Origin: Anaerolineales bacterium
GTDB taxonomy: Bacteria; Chloroflexota; Anaerolineae; Anaerolineales; Villigracilaceae
Length of the DNA stretch: 64,000 nucleotides
Direction: 5' to 3'
Assembly: GCA_030583905.1 (NCBI GenBank)
Contig: CP129481.1
Span: forward strand, 1,488,001 to 1,552,000
Shown in pieces: positions 1 through 8,976 of this stretch. Position numbers and translations under genes: made by a program. Positions within the stretch are counted from its first letter, which is position 1. Every line of letters begins with the position of its first letter. Under the pieces are notes generated by a model. It searched no databases. It was not told where the DNA came from and was given only the letters and a program-made list of their open reading frames with translations.

Positions 1-1311
1 ATCGCCCGTTACTCCTTCATCGGCGTACAGCCCAAGGCGCAATACATCGTCCGCGATACCGAGATCAAGATCAAAGACAGCGCTGGATCGCGGATCGTCA
101 AGCACGAAGGCGACCCGACCCTCTTTTTGCAGGAGGAAATGAGCCGCTTCAATTTCAAACCGCAGGCGGGCGTGCCGCGTTTCATCGGCGGGTTGGTGGG
201 GTATCTGGGCTACGAGTCGGTTCGGTTCTTTGAACCAACTCTCAGGTCAGAGATGAAGCGGGCAGATCGCGCTGACACGATCCCCGATGGCATCTATCTT
301 CTTGCCGACACCATCATAGCCTTCGATCATGCGCGGCGCAGCCTTTCGCTGATCGCGAACGTGCTGGACGGCGATACCGAAGCTGCGGAACGCAAACTCG
401 ACCAGATCGAGTCGCGCATCCGCGCGCCGCTTCCGCCCGCCCAGCCGCGTGAAGTCACACCGTCCAAGACGCGTTCGAACATGACGCAGGGGCGTTTTGA
501 AGACATGGTGCGCGATGCCAAGGAGCACATCGCGGCGGGCGATATTTTTCAGGTGGTGCTTTCGCAGCGCTTCACGCGCGAAACGGACGTCGAGCCGTTC
601 GATGTCTATCGCGCCGTGCGCCGTCTCAATCCGTCGCCGTACATGTTCTTTTTTGATTTTGGAATCGTGGATGATGCCCCGCTTTTTATCGTTGGATCAT
701 CTCCTGAAATGTTCGTGCGGCTGGAGGGACGAACCGCCTCGCTCCGACCGATCGCCGGGACGCGCCCCCGGGGAGCTGATTCCAACGCTGACACCGCGCT
801 CGCGCAGGAACTGCTTGCCGATCCGAAGGAACGCGCCGAGCATGTCATGCTTGTCGATCTGGGACGCAACGACTTGGGGCGCGTCTGTGAATACGGCACA
901 GTGAAGGTTTCGGATTTCTTTACGATAGAGAAGTACTCGCATGTCATGCACATCGTCTCGCATGTTGAAGGTAAACTCAAGCCTGACCTGACCGCCTTCG
1001 ATCTGGTGCGCGCTTCCTTCCCCGCTGGGACCGTTTCTGGCGCTCCGAAAGTCCGCGCCCTCGAGATCATCTCCGATCTCGAACCTGATGCGCGCGGTGC
1101 ATACGCGGGCATGGTCGGCTACTTCGGCTTCGATGGCAATATGGACACCTGCCTCGCCATCCGCACGATGGTTGGGCGCGGGAACACGTTTACCGTCCAG
1201 GCAGGCGCGGGCATCGTTGCCGATTCCGATCCCAGCACCGAGTTTCAAGAGACAGTCAATAAAGCGTCTGCAATGTTAAAAGCGATTGAAATGGCAGAAA
1301 CCAACGGTTGA
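1..1311 (+). CDS. trpE: anthranilate synthase component I (5' truncated)
   Basis: The reading frame is open from base 1, so the start lies outside the window and about 436 residues are seen. TrpE condenses chorismate with ammonia supplied by TrpG to make anthranilate, the first committed step to tryptophan. The chorismate-binding C-terminal domain is intact, with NPSPYMFF, IAGTRPRG, a DLGRNDLGRV stretch, FPAGTVSGAPK and GYFGFDGNMDTC. It heads a trp operon and its glutamine amidotransferase partner is encoded downstream as part of a trpGD fusion. The stop codon TGA lies inside the intergenic repeat that follows. Any trp leader or operator is outside the window. Confidence 0.97.
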   Translation: MARYSFIGVQPKAQYIVRDTEIKIKDSAGSRIVKHEGDPTLFLQEEMSRFNFKPQAGVPRFIGGLVGYLGYESVRFFEPTLRSEMKRADRADTIPDGIYLLADTIIAFDHARRSLSLIANVLDGDTEAAERKLDQIESRIRAPLPPAQPREVTPSKTRSNMTQGRFEDMVRDAKEHIAAGDIFQVVLSQRFTRETDVEPFDVYRAVRRLNPSPYMFFFDFGIVDDAPLFIVGSSPEMFVRLEGRTASLRPIAGTRPRGADSNADTALAQELLADPKERAEHVMLVDLGRNDLGRVCEYGTVKVSDFFTIEKYSHVMHIVSHVEGKLKPDLTAFDLVRASFPAGTVSGAPKVRALEIISDLEPDARGAYAGMVGYFGFDGNMDTCLAIRTMVGRGNTFTVQAGAGIVADSDPSTEFQETVNKASAMLKAIEMAETNG

Positions 1312-1371
1312 CAGTTGTCAGTGGACGGTTGGCAGTTTTCCGCTGTCAACTACCAACTGTTAACCACCAAC
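1306..1371. repeat. palindromic intergenic repeat, trpE-trpS
   Basis: The spacer is made of degenerate units of the type GTTGACAG (1307-1314) and the inverted CTGTCAAC (1343-1350), with further GGTTGGCAG and CCAACTGTTAACC units. The trpE stop TGA (1309-1311) is part of the repeat. It resembles the scattered small palindromes of many environmental genomes; this is recognition by eye. Confidence 0.6.
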
Positions 1372-1393
1372 TGAACTTGAAAGGATAACCACC

Positions 1394-2443
1394 ATGACCC
1401 CCAAACCCCGCCTCCTCACTGGTGACCGCCCGACTGGGCGTCTCCATCTTGGTCACTATGTTGGCTCGCTTGCCAATCGCGTGCGTTTGCAGCATCAATA
1501 CGAATCCTTCTTTATCATCGCAGACTTGCACACGCTCACGACCAAACCTGAGCCGCAATACATCAAAGAGATTCCAACCTACATCAAGGAAACCGTGCTG
1601 GATTATCTCGCTGTCGGCATCGACCCCGATGTCAGTACGATATTTGTTCAATCGGCGATTCCAGAAACATATCAGTTGAATCTGCTGTTTGAGATGTTGG
1701 TCACCGTACCGCGACTCGAACGGATGCCCACTCTCAAAGACATGGCGCGCGACGCGAACATGGACTCCATGCCGTTCGGCCTGCTTGGCTATCCCGTTTT
1801 GCAGGCTGTGGATATTTTGCTTCCGCGCGCGCAGGTTGTCCCGGTGGGACGTGACAACCAGTCACACGTCGAACTCGCCCGCGAAATGGCGCGCCGCTTC
1901 AACAATCTCTACGGCGAAGTCTTCCCTGAGCCCGACTCGATCATCGGTGACGTTCCACTTTTGGTCGGCACGGACGGACAAAGCAAGATGAGCAAATCCG
2001 TGGGCAATGCGATCTATCTTTCCGATGACACCGAGACCGTCAAACAAAAAGTGATGAACATGTACACCGACCCCAAACGTCTCCGCGCCACCGACCCTGG
2101 AACTGTAGAAGGCAACCCTGTCTTCATCTACCACGACGCTTTCAACCCATCTAAAGCCGAAGTGGACGATCTAAAAGAGCGTTATCGCATTGGCAAAGTC
2201 GGTGACGTGGAAGTCAAGCAGAAACTCGCGGTCGCCATCAACAACTTCCTTGAGCCGATCCGCGAGAAGCGTGCGTATTTCCTGTCCCATCCTTTGATTC
2301 CCAGCGACGTGCTTGCGCACGGCATCAACCGCATGCAAACCGAAGCCAAAGCCACGATGGAACTCGTCCGCGAGAAGACAGGCTTGTCCTATTCACTTGA
2401 TCTATTTGTCGATCAGGTGGATATCTTTGGAGAATACGACTAA
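1394..2443 (+). CDS. trpS: tryptophanyl-tRNA synthetase
   Basis: Class Ic aminoacyl-tRNA synthetase of 349 residues that charges tRNA-Trp. The nucleotide-binding HIGH-type motif appears as [11 protein letters not shown] near the N-terminus and the KMSKS loop as SKMSKSVGN around residue 200. AAAGGA at 1380-1385 sits about 8 bases before ATG. It is embedded between trpE and trpGD on the same strand, so charging and synthesis of tryptophan are probably transcribed together. Length and motifs are normal for the family. Confidence 0.96.
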   Translation: MTPKPRLLTGDRPTGRLHLGHYVGSLANRVRLQHQYESFFIIADLHTLTTKPEPQYIKEIPTYIKETVLDYLAVGIDPDVSTIFVQSAIPETYQLNLLFEMLVTVPRLERMPTLKDMARDANMDSMPFGLLGYPVLQAVDILLPRAQVVPVGRDNQSHVELAREMARRFNNLYGEVFPEPDSIIGDVPLLVGTDGQSKMSKSVGNAIYLSDDTETVKQKVMNMYTDPKRLRATDPGTVEGNPVFIYHDAFNPSKAEVDDLKERYRIGKVGDVEVKQKLAVAINNFLEPIREKRAYFLSHPLIPSDVLAHGINRMQTEAKATMELVREKTGLSYSLDLFVDQVDIFGEYD

Positions 2444-2540
2444 CCCGTCATTGCGAGGAGCCCGAAGGGTGACGAAGCAATCCCCAACAAAATGAGGGGG
2501 ATTGCTTTGGGCGGAAGAACATCGCCCTCGCAATGACGGT
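2444..2540. repeat. long imperfect palindrome (CGTCATTGCGAGG type)
   Basis: Outer arms CCGTCATTGCGAGG (2445-2458) and CCTCGCAATGACGG (2526-2539) pair, and an inner pair AAGCAATCCCC (2475-2485) with GGGGATTGCTT (2497-2507) forms a second stem. The element starts directly after the trpS stop. Repeats beginning CGTCATTGCGAGG are scattered in many unrelated bacterial genomes. It looks non-coding and MITE-like. Confidence 0.8.
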
Positions 2541-2554
2541 GAAAGGTATCTAAT

Positions 2555-4174
2555 ATGCTCGTCCTCATCGACAACTACGACTCTTTTACCTATAACCTCG
2601 TTCAATACTTCGGCGAACTCGGCGCGGACATCAAAGTCTTCCGCAATGATCAGGTGACGATGAACCAACTTATTGCGCTCAACCCGTCGCATCTCGTTAT
2701 CTCTCCTGGACCCGGCGAACCCATCAAAGACGATGGCATCTCCTCCGACGCCATCAAACACTTCACGGGCAAAATCCCCGTGCTCGGAGTCTGCCTGGGG
2801 CATCAAGCTCTCGGCGCTGTCTTCGGCGGCAAAGTGGACCGTGCCCAGCGGCTCATGCACGGTAAGACCTCCAAAGTGACTCACAACGGGCAGGGCATCT
2901 TCAAAGACATCCCATCGCCGTTCGAAGCGATGCGCTATCACTCGCTCGTCGTCTACGACCCTATCCCCGCCGAACTCGAAGTCACCGCCGTCACGCCCGA
3001 AGAAGAAATTATGGGATTGAAACACAAAGAGCATCATACCTACGGTGTGCAGTTCCATCCTGAATCCATCCTCACCGAACACGGCAAGCAAATCCTCAAG
3101 AACTTCCTCGACCTGAATCCCGCTCCCGCTACAAAAGGAGAACCCTCCATGCTCAAGCCCTTTATTGCCAAAGCCATCAACCGCACCGACCTCACCGCCG
3201 ACGAAGCCGAGCAAGCCATGAACGTCATCATGACGGGTCAAGCCACGCAAGCGCAGATCGGCGCGTATCTCGTCGCGCTCCGCATGAAAGGCGAGACCAT
3301 CCCCGAGATCACAGGCTCTGTCCGTGCCATGCGCGCCAACGCGGTCAAGGTCAAACTGGACACAACTGAATCCGTTTACGACATCGTCGGCACAGGCGGT
3401 GACGGCGCGCACACGTTCAACATCTCCACTGCCGCGGCGTTTGTCCTCGCAGGCACAGGACGCAAAGTCGCCAAACACGGCAACCGCGCCGCCTCCTCGC
3501 AATGCGGCTCTGCCGATGTCCTCTCCGCCCTCGGTGTGAATCTCGATCTCACCGCCGAACAGGTCGCTCAAGCCATCGAACAGGTCGGCATCGGATTTAT
3601 GTTCGCGCCCAAGTTCCATCCCGCCATGAAGCACGCCGTTGGTCCGCGCAAAGAGATCGGTCAGCGTACCATCTTCAACATCCTCGGTCCGCTCACCAAC
3701 CCTGCGGGGGCGCACATCCAGCTCACAGGCGTCTTCGACCCCAAACTCACCGAGCCGCTCGCGTACGTCCTCAACGAACTCGGTTCCAAAGCCGCCCTCG
3801 TCATCCACGGCGCGAACGGTCTCGACGAACTCAACACGACGGGCGCTAATCGTGTCAGCCATCTCAAAAACAACACCGTCGAAACTTACGATCTCCATCC
3901 CGCCGATCTCGGTCTCGCGCAATCCACCGTCGCAGACCTCCGCGGTGGCACGCCCGATGAATCCGCTCAAATGATGCGCGATCTCCTCAACAATAAACTC
4001 AACGGCGCTCGCCGCGATGCCGTTCTCCTCAACGCCGCCGCCGCCCTCGCCGCCGAAACAGGCGATTTCAAATCCGCCCTCGACGAAGCCCAAGCCTCGC
4101 TCGATAGCGGAAACGCCCTCGCCAAACTCGATGCGCTGGTCGAATTTACGCAACAATTCCAAACCATTTCGTAG
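2555..4174 (+). CDS. trpGD: fused anthranilate synthase glutaminase / anthranilate phosphoribosyltransferase
   Basis: A single 539-residue frame joins TrpG (about 1-190) to TrpD (from about 199). The TrpG half has the class I amidotransferase triad Cys80 ([10 protein letters not shown]), His167 and Glu169 (QFHPES), and releases ammonia for TrpE. The TrpD half has [14 protein letters not shown] and [15 protein letters not shown], which bind PRPP and anthranilate. An in-frame ATG at 3149 (Met199) is preceded by AAAGGAG at 3134-3140 with ideal spacing, so free TrpD of about 341 residues may also be made. GAAAGG lies upstream of the first ATG. The stop TAG is the edge of the following hairpin repeat. 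Confidence 0.95.
   Translation: MLVLIDNYDSFTYNLVQYFGELGADIKVFRNDQVTMNQLIALNPSHLVISPGPGEPIKDDGISSDAIKHFTGKIPVLGVCLGHQALGAVFGGKVDRAQRLMHGKTSKVTHNGQGIFKDIPSPFEAMRYHSLVVYDPIPAELEVTAVTPEEEIMGLKHKEHHTYGVQFHPESILTEHGKQILKNFLDLNPAPATKGEPSMLKPFIAKAINRTDLTADEAEQAMNVIMTGQATQAQIGAYLVALRMKGETIPEITGSVRAMRANAVKVKLDTTESVYDIVGTGGDGAHTFNISTAAAFVLAGTGRKVAKHGNRAASSQCGSADVLSALGVNLDLTAEQVAQAIEQVGIGFMFAPKFHPAMKHAVGPRKEIGQRTIFNILGPLTNPAGAHIQLTGVFDPKLTEPLAYVLNELGSKAALVIHGANGLDELNTTGANRVSHLKNNTVETYDLHPADLGLAQSTVADLRGGTPDESAQMMRDLLNNKLNGARRDAVLLNAAAALAAETGDFKSALDEAQASLDSGNALAKLDALVEFTQQFQTIS
3134..3151 (+). promoter_or_regulatory. internal ribosome binding site and start for TrpD
   Basis: AAAGGAG (3134-3140), an 8-base spacer, then an in-frame ATG (3149-3151) inside the fused trpGD gene, exactly at the start of the TrpD domain (MLKPFIAK). 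This would give a second, unfused TrpD product, or it is a relic of a recent fusion. Confidence 0.65.
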
Positions 4175-4195
4175 GGGCACAGCATTGCTGTGCCC
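4171..4195. repeat. GTAGGGGCACAGC hairpin repeat, trpD-trpC
   Basis: Perfect 9-bp stem GGGCACAGC (4175-4183) and GCTGTGCCC (4187-4195) with an ATT loop. The TAG in its GTAGGGG edge is the stop codon of trpGD. No T-tract follows, so it is not an obvious terminator. Confidence 0.75.
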
Positions 4196-4202
4196 AATAA
4201 CC

Positions 4203-5015
4203 ATGACAAATATTCTTGCAAAAATCATCGAACAGAAAAAATTGGAGATTGCAGCGCTCGACGCCCAAGCCTTGAGACTCTCCGCCGAACAGAGTCCAAC
4301 GCCCAGAGATTTTCTCGTGTCACTCAAGCGCCGTCACTTCGGGACTCCCCCCAGCCTGATCGCTGAACTCAAGCGCGCCTCTCCCTCCAAGGGAGTCCTC
4401 GCCCCGCACCTCGACCTCTTCCAAGTGGCAGACATTTACACCCAAAACGGCGCCTCCGCCATTTCGGTGTTGACCGATGAAAAGTTCTTCATGGGTAAAC
4501 TCGAAACCTTGCGTGAACTCCGCGCCCGCAACCTGACACCTGACACCTCGCACGTGATACCTCTTTTGCGAAAAGACTTCATCATCCACGAAACCCAACT
4601 CTACGAATCCCGAGCCAACGGCGCCGATGCCATTCTCCTCATCGCAGCCGCCATCCCTGATGACTCCCACTTTGCCGACCTCCACGCCTGCGCTTTGAAC
4701 TTGGGCTTGACCGCCTTAATCGAAGTCCATGACGAAGCCGAAACCGAGCGCGTTTTGAAAATTCCGAATATCCAACTCGTCGGCATCAACAACCGCAACC
4801 TCGCCACCTTCGATGTCACCCTCGAAACGACAGAAAGACTCCGCCCAATGATTCCGTTTGAGATAACAGTCGTTGCCGAATCAGGAATCTTCACCGCCAG
4901 CGATGTCGAACGATTGGCAAAAGCAAACGTTGACGCAATCCTCGTCGGTGAGGCGTTGGTGACTTCGGAAGATATCCCTGCGAAAGTGAAAGAACTTTCG
5001 GGAATGGGCGAGTAG
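4203..5015 (+). CDS. trpC: indole-3-glycerol phosphate synthase
   Basis: TIM-barrel enzyme of 270 residues that closes CdRP to indole-3-glycerol phosphate. ATG 4203 (MTNILAKIIEQKK) is chosen because it gives the family length; the frame stays open back to 4017 but that stretch overlaps trpD. ELKRASPSKG near residue 60, LLRKDFI, the GINNRNL region and AESGIF in the C-terminal half are typical. No clear Shine-Dalgarno precedes the start, so initiation may depend on coupling to trpGD 28 bases upstream. Its stop TAG belongs to the next repeat. Confidence 0.95.
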   Translation: MTNILAKIIEQKKLEIAALDAQALRLSAEQSPTPRDFLVSLKRRHFGTPPSLIAELKRASPSKGVLAPHLDLFQVADIYTQNGASAISVLTDEKFFMGKLETLRELRARNLTPDTSHVIPLLRKDFIIHETQLYESRANGADAILLIAAAIPDDSHFADLHACALNLGLTALIEVHDEAETERVLKIPNIQLVGINNRNLATFDVTLETTERLRPMIPFEITVVAESGIFTASDVERLAKANVDAILVGEALVTSEDIPAKVKELSGMGE

Positions 5016-5073
5016 GTCACGCTTGTAGCGTGACGTCTACCATGAACGATGTCACGTTGAAAACGTGACCTAC
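5013..5073. repeat. TAGGTCACG palindromic repeat, trpC-trpF
   Basis: Outer arms TAGGTCACG (5013-5021) and CGTGACCTA (5064-5072) enclose two internal hairpins, GTCACGC/GCGTGAC and GTCACGTT/AACGTGAC. The first three bases are the trpC stop codon. An in-frame GTG inside the element (5065) is not taken as the trpF start. Confidence 0.8.
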
Positions 5074-5082
5074 GGAAACGCA

Positions 5083-5712
5083 ATGACCAAAATCAAAATC
5101 TGCGGAATCAAAACAATAAATGATGCCCTCGCCGCCATCGAAGCAGACGCGGATTATCTGGGATTCAACTTCTATCCAAAAAGCCCGCGCTTTATTGAAA
5201 AGCAAGCCTGTGCTGAAATCACATCCGTTTTGAAGAAGGAGTATTCGCACATTAAACTTGTCGGTGTGTTTGTGAATTCATCAGTTGAGGAAGTGAGAAA
5301 TATCATGGAAACCTGTTTGCTGGATTTAGCACAAATGCACGGGGACGAAACACCTGAAAAGTTGAAAGCTCTTGATGGAAAGGCATTTAAGGCGTTTCGT
5401 GGAATTCCTGAAAATATCGATGGTTTTGTGAGGGATGATTCGCCAGCATTTTTGGTGGATGCGGCTGTGAAAGGTGTCTATGGCGGGAGCGGTGTCATTG
5501 CCGATTGGGAGGGCGCGGCGGAGTTGGCGAAGAAGTATCCGTTGTTGCTGGCGGGCGGATTGACTCCAGAGAATGTCGCGGAGGCGGTGGGCAGAGCCAA
5601 GCCGTGGGGTGTGGATGTGGCTTCGGGTGTAGAGTCAGCCCCGGGGGAGAAAGATGCGAGGAAGATCAAGGCGTTCGTGCAGGCAGTGCGCGATGGTGAG
5701 AATCAGGTTTGA
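5083..5712 (+). CDS. trpF: phosphoribosylanthranilate isomerase
   Basis: TIM-barrel isomerase of 209 residues that converts PRA to CdRP, the step before TrpC. KICGIKTINDA near the start carries the catalytic cysteine region; DYLGFNFYPKSPR, LLAGGLTPENV and WGVDVASGVE follow as in the family. The start is taken at ATG 5083, because the upstream GTG lies inside the repeat. The spacing to trpB is 33 bases and this is the only trp gap without a recognisable palindrome. Confidence 0.95.
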   Translation: MTKIKICGIKTINDALAAIEADADYLGFNFYPKSPRFIEKQACAEITSVLKKEYSHIKLVGVFVNSSVEEVRNIMETCLLDLAQMHGDETPEKLKALDGKAFKAFRGIPENIDGFVRDDSPAFLVDAAVKGVYGGSGVIADWEGAAELAKKYPLLLAGGLTPENVAEAVGRAKPWGVDVASGVESAPGEKDARKIKAFVQAVRDGENQV

Positions 5713-5745
5713 GCGAGGAAAAGGCTTCAATCCAAAAGAGGAATT

Positions 5746-6942
5746 ATGACGACATTATTATCAACCAAATTTGGTCCGTACGGCGGACAGTTCGTGCCAG
5801 AAACGTTGATGCCTGCGTTGATTGAGTTGGAAGAGGCGTTCGTGGCGGCGAAGGCAGATGTTGATTTTCAGCGCGAGTTCAACAAATTGATGGTATCGTT
5901 CGTGGGGCGACCGACACCGTTGACGTATGCAAAACGTCTCTCGGAAAAATTGGGCGGCGCACAGATCTATTTGAAGCGCGAAGATTTGGCGCACACGGGC
6001 GCGCATAAGATCAACAACGCGTTGGGGCAGGCGTTGTTGGTGAAGCGGATGGGGAAGCGGCGCATCGTGGCGGAGACAGGCGCGGGGCAGCATGGCGTTG
6101 CGTCGGCGACGGCGGCGGCGTTGCTGGGACTCGAATGTGTGGTGTACATGGGCGTGGTGGATATCGCGCGGCAGGAGCCGAACGTGTTCCGCATGAAGTT
6201 GCTCGGCGCGGAGGTGCGACCTGTGACGTCGGGCACGCAGACATTAAAGGATGCGATCAACGATGCGATCCGCGATTGGGTGACGAATGTGCGCGACACG
6301 CACTACCTGCTCGGCTCGGCGCTGGGACCGCATCCGTACCCGACGATGGTGCGTGAGTTTCAATCGGTGATCGGGCGGGAGGCGCGGGAGCAGATATTGA
6401 TGGAAGTGGGGCGGTTGCCTGATACGGTCATTGCCTGTGTGGGCGGCGGGTCGAATGCGATTGGAGTCTTTAGCGGATTCGTGGATGATGAACAAGTGGA
6501 GTTGATCGGCGTCGAAGCGGGCGGAAGCGGAATCGAAACAGGTAAACACGCGGCGCGCTTTGGCGACCCGTCGAAGGGACGCGTGGGTGTCATACATGGC
6601 ACAAGAACGTATGTCTTGCAAGATGAAGATGGTCAGATCGCGGAGACACATTCCGTCTCGGCGGGATTGGATTACGCGGCGGTGGGTCCTGAGCACGCGC
6701 TGATGCGGGATACCGAGCGGGCGTTTTATACGTCGGCGACGGATGAGGAGGCGTTGATCGCGTTCCAAACCTTGTGCCACACGGAGGGGATTATCCCTGC
6801 GTTGGAGTCGTCCCATGCGGTAGCGGAGGTGATCAAGCGCGCGCCGACGATGCGGAAGGATCAGGTGATTCTTGTGAATCTTTCTGGTCGCGGTGATAAA
6901 GACTTGAACACAGTGATAAAGGAATTGGGCGCGGAAAAATGA
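5746..6942 (+). CDS. trpB: tryptophan synthase beta chain
   Basis: PLP enzyme of 398 residues that joins indole and serine to give tryptophan, in an alpha2-beta2 complex with TrpA. The Schiff-base lysine is Lys88 in [17 protein letters not shown], the phosphate-binding [10 protein letters not shown] and SGRGDKD are present. AAGAGG sits 8 bases before ATG. The normal N-terminal [11 protein letters not shown] identifies canonical TrpB1 rather than the TrpB2 subgroup. The stop TGA starts the next palindrome. Confidence 0.97.
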   Translation: MTTLLSTKFGPYGGQFVPETLMPALIELEEAFVAAKADVDFQREFNKLMVSFVGRPTPLTYAKRLSEKLGGAQIYLKREDLAHTGAHKINNALGQALLVKRMGKRRIVAETGAGQHGVASATAAALLGLECVVYMGVVDIARQEPNVFRMKLLGAEVRPVTSGTQTLKDAINDAIRDWVTNVRDTHYLLGSALGPHPYPTMVREFQSVIGREAREQILMEVGRLPDTVIACVGGGSNAIGVFSGFVDDEQVELIGVEAGGSGIETGKHAARFGDPSKGRVGVIHGTRTYVLQDEDGQIAETHSVSAGLDYAAVGPEHALMRDTERAFYTSATDEEALIAFQTLCHTEGIIPALESSHAVAEVIKRAPTMRKDQVILVNLSGRGDKDLNTVIKELGAEK

Positions 6943-7014
6943 ACCGCCAAGAGCGCGAAGAACGCAAAGATTTTTAAAAGGTTTTTTTGCGACCTTAGCG
7001 TGCTTCGCGGTTCA
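6940..7014. repeat. TGAACCGC...GCGGTTCA palindromic repeat, trpB-trpA
   Basis: Outer arms TGAACCGC (6940-6947) and GCGGTTCA (7007-7014) with partly paired inner arms (GCGAAGAACGC versus GCGTGCTTCGC). The first three bases are the trpB stop codon, and the trpA ribosome site AAAGAGG follows immediately. Confidence 0.75.
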
Positions 7015-7028
7015 AAGAGGAATGAATT

Positions 7029-7814
7029 ATGAACCGAATCGAAAACGCCTTCAAAAATAAACCGATATTCATGCCCTATTTCCCATTGGGCTACCCCGAC
7101 CTGAACACCTCCATTGACGTGATCGAAGCCTTAGCCAAAAACGGCGCGGATTTGATCGAGGTGGGGCTGTCTTTCTCCGATCCGCTCGCGGATGGACCTG
7201 TGATTCAGCATGCCACACAGATCGCGTTGGAAAGGGGAATCACGGTCAAGAAGTCACTCGAAGCCGTGAGGGAATTGCGCAAGCGCGGCGTGGATATCCC
7301 ATTGATTCTGATGGGCTACTACAATCCCATGCTGGCGTATGGACTGGAGAAATTTGTCTGTGATGCGGTGGAGGCAGGCGCGGATGGATTCATCGTCCCT
7401 GATTTGCCGATGGAGGAAGCGGATGAATTCCATGCCGCGATGAACGGCGTTGATGCACCGTTGATTCCCATGCTCGCGCCGACCTCCTCCCCCGAACGCA
7501 TGGAACGGATTGCCCGTAACGCAAAAGGATTTATCTATCTCGTTTCGGTGACAGGTATTACGGGGGAGCGCAAATCACTAGCGGAGGGGCTTGGTGATTT
7601 GACCGCTCGTGTACGTGAGCACACGTCCGCGCCTGTGTGTGTGGGATTTGGAATCGGCACGCCCGAACAAGCCAGGGAAGTTGGCAAGATGGCAGATGGA
7701 GTCATTGTCGGGACGGCTTGTGTGAAGACGATTGGAGCGAGTGAAAAGCCAATAGAAACCGCGAAACAGTTTGCGGCGGAGTTCCGAAGCGCGTTGAATC
7801 AAATCCCGAAGTGA
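7029..7814 (+). CDS. trpA: tryptophan synthase alpha chain
   Basis: TIM-barrel subunit of 261 residues that splits indole-3-glycerol phosphate and passes indole to TrpB. The catalytic acids are Glu44 (LIEVGLSFSDP) and Asp55 (LADGP). MGYYNPM, GFIVPDLPMEEA, and the phosphate-binding GFGIGTPEQ are present. AAAGAGG precedes ATG by 8 bases. It is the last gene of the trp operon, and its 3' end overlaps the convergent esterase gene by 16 bases. Confidence 0.97.
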   Translation: MNRIENAFKNKPIFMPYFPLGYPDLNTSIDVIEALAKNGADLIEVGLSFSDPLADGPVIQHATQIALERGITVKKSLEAVRELRKRGVDIPLILMGYYNPMLAYGLEKFVCDAVEAGADGFIVPDLPMEEADEFHAAMNGVDAPLIPMLAPTSSPERMERIARNAKGFIYLVSVTGITGERKSLAEGLGDLTARVREHTSAPVCVGFGIGTPEQAREVGKMADGVIVGTACVKTIGASEKPIETAKQFAAEFRSALNQIPK

Positions 7815-8821
7815 TGTTCGAGCGCGTGGGGGATGTCGTCACGCCAGCAGGTGTAGTTGTGTCCGCCGGTGAATTCCTGATAGGTGACGTCGTATCCATT
7901 CTTACGCAGGATCGGTAACATGCGGCGATTGTCCTCGAGCAGCCAGTCGTAGTGACCAATGTCCATCCACAGGTTCATGGTGTGTGCCTGCTGGTGTTTG
8001 ATCAAGTCCACGGCGGCGAAGTCATGCCCTTCCGACTCGAACACACCCGACTGGCTGATGACTTTGCCGAAGATCTCCGGCATGCGCAAGCCCGTGTACA
8101 CGGACATCAAGCCGCTGAAGGATGCGCCCATCACGCCGTATGCGCCGCGCTGTTTTCTCACGTCGAGCAGGTTTAGTTTTTTTGTTGCGAACGGCAGGAT
8201 GACATGGTGAAGCCACATGATGGTTGCGTCGGAGCAGGCATATTCCACGCCGCGATGCTTCCCGCCATTTTGCAGGAACGCCATTGCGATCGGGCGGATG
8301 CGCTTCTCGTGGATCAGATTGTCCACGATCACGTTCAGGCTGGCACGTTGGAGGTAATCCGTACCATCGTACACAACCAGCAAAGGCACGGGTTCCTTGA
8401 CGGGCGGATGATAGAGATACACGTCGCGTTCGGAATCGTCCGCGAGCATCCATGTATCGAGCAGGTGATGGGTCACTTTGCCGTGCGGGACGTTCTTTCT
8501 GCGGGTCGCCAGCGGGGTGGGGGCATGCCCGGGCATGTAGAAAAAATGGTTGTAATGTTTGATGCCGTTGAAGACGGTGTTCTTGTTGAGCGGGTCCTTG
8601 ACGCGCTTCTTCGCGCGCGGATCGTAAAACGCATATTCGAGATACGCCTTCGGGGAGAGTTCGATTGAATATTCCCACAAGTTTTTCCCCGCCCGCTTCA
8701 TCTTTTGCGGAGCCTGCTCCCATTGGCGGATGTCGCTGATGAAATGCGGCGCGGATTTGCCTTTCCAAATGAAGGTGGCGGTGTTGCCTGCGATGATCGG
8801 GTTTTGGAGTTTTGGTGGCAT
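7799..8821 (-). CDS. esterase D family alpha/beta hydrolase
   Basis: 340-residue protein with an N-terminal immunoglobulin-like (E-set) segment (about 1-90, containing FISDIRQWE) and a C-terminal esterase-D domain as in enterochelin esterase and antigen-85 relatives. The likely nucleophile is Ser234 in GASFSGLMS; HDF and the late GGHNYTCWRD carry the probable acid and histidine. No signal peptide is seen, so it should be cytosolic. Substrate is unknown; siderophore hydrolysis is possible but no siderophore genes are nearby. It ends inside the trpA 3' end. Confidence 0.85.
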   Translation of the reverse strand: MPPKLQNPIIAGNTATFIWKGKSAPHFISDIRQWEQAPQKMKRAGKNLWEYSIELSPKAYLEYAFYDPRAKKRVKDPLNKNTVFNGIKHYNHFFYMPGHAPTPLATRRKNVPHGKVTHHLLDTWMLADDSERDVYLYHPPVKEPVPLLVVYDGTDYLQRASLNVIVDNLIHEKRIRPIAMAFLQNGGKHRGVEYACSDATIMWLHHVILPFATKKLNLLDVRKQRGAYGVMGASFSGLMSVYTGLRMPEIFGKVISQSGVFESEGHDFAAVDLIKHQQAHTMNLWMDIGHYDWLLEDNRRMLPILRKNGYDVTYQEFTGGHNYTCWRDDIPHALEHHFGI

Positions 8822-8848
8822 GGGGGATCCTTTGTTTCAAAGATACTC

Positions 8849-8976
8849 GGTGGTTGAGTAGCGACGAGCGAAGCGAGGAGCGTATCGAAACCACCATAAA
8901 TAGAAAATATACTATTACTGGGGTGTCCTTCATCAACTGTTGGTTTCGATACGGGCTTCGCCCTACTCAACCAACG
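8849..8976. repeat. inverted pair of GGTTGAGTAG...GTATCGAAACC repeats
   Basis: A unit at 8850-8894 (GGTGGTTGAGTAG to CGTATCGAAACCACC) and a shorter inverted unit at 8941-8974 (TGGTTTCGATACG to CTACTCAACC) flank about 46 A/T-rich bases upstream of the esterase. The minus-strand gene from 10018 ends in the right copy, whose GTTGAGTAG provides its last codons and stop. Confidence 0.75.

Noticed and set aside
2402-4327. 641-residue minus-strand frame opposite trpGD
   Set aside because: It is the complement of a well-supported fused gene and shows no family motif; long antisense frames are common in GC-rich genes.
5065-5082. GTG start for trpF six codons earlier
   Set aside because: The GTG lies within the palindromic repeat; ATG 5083 gives the family N-terminus.
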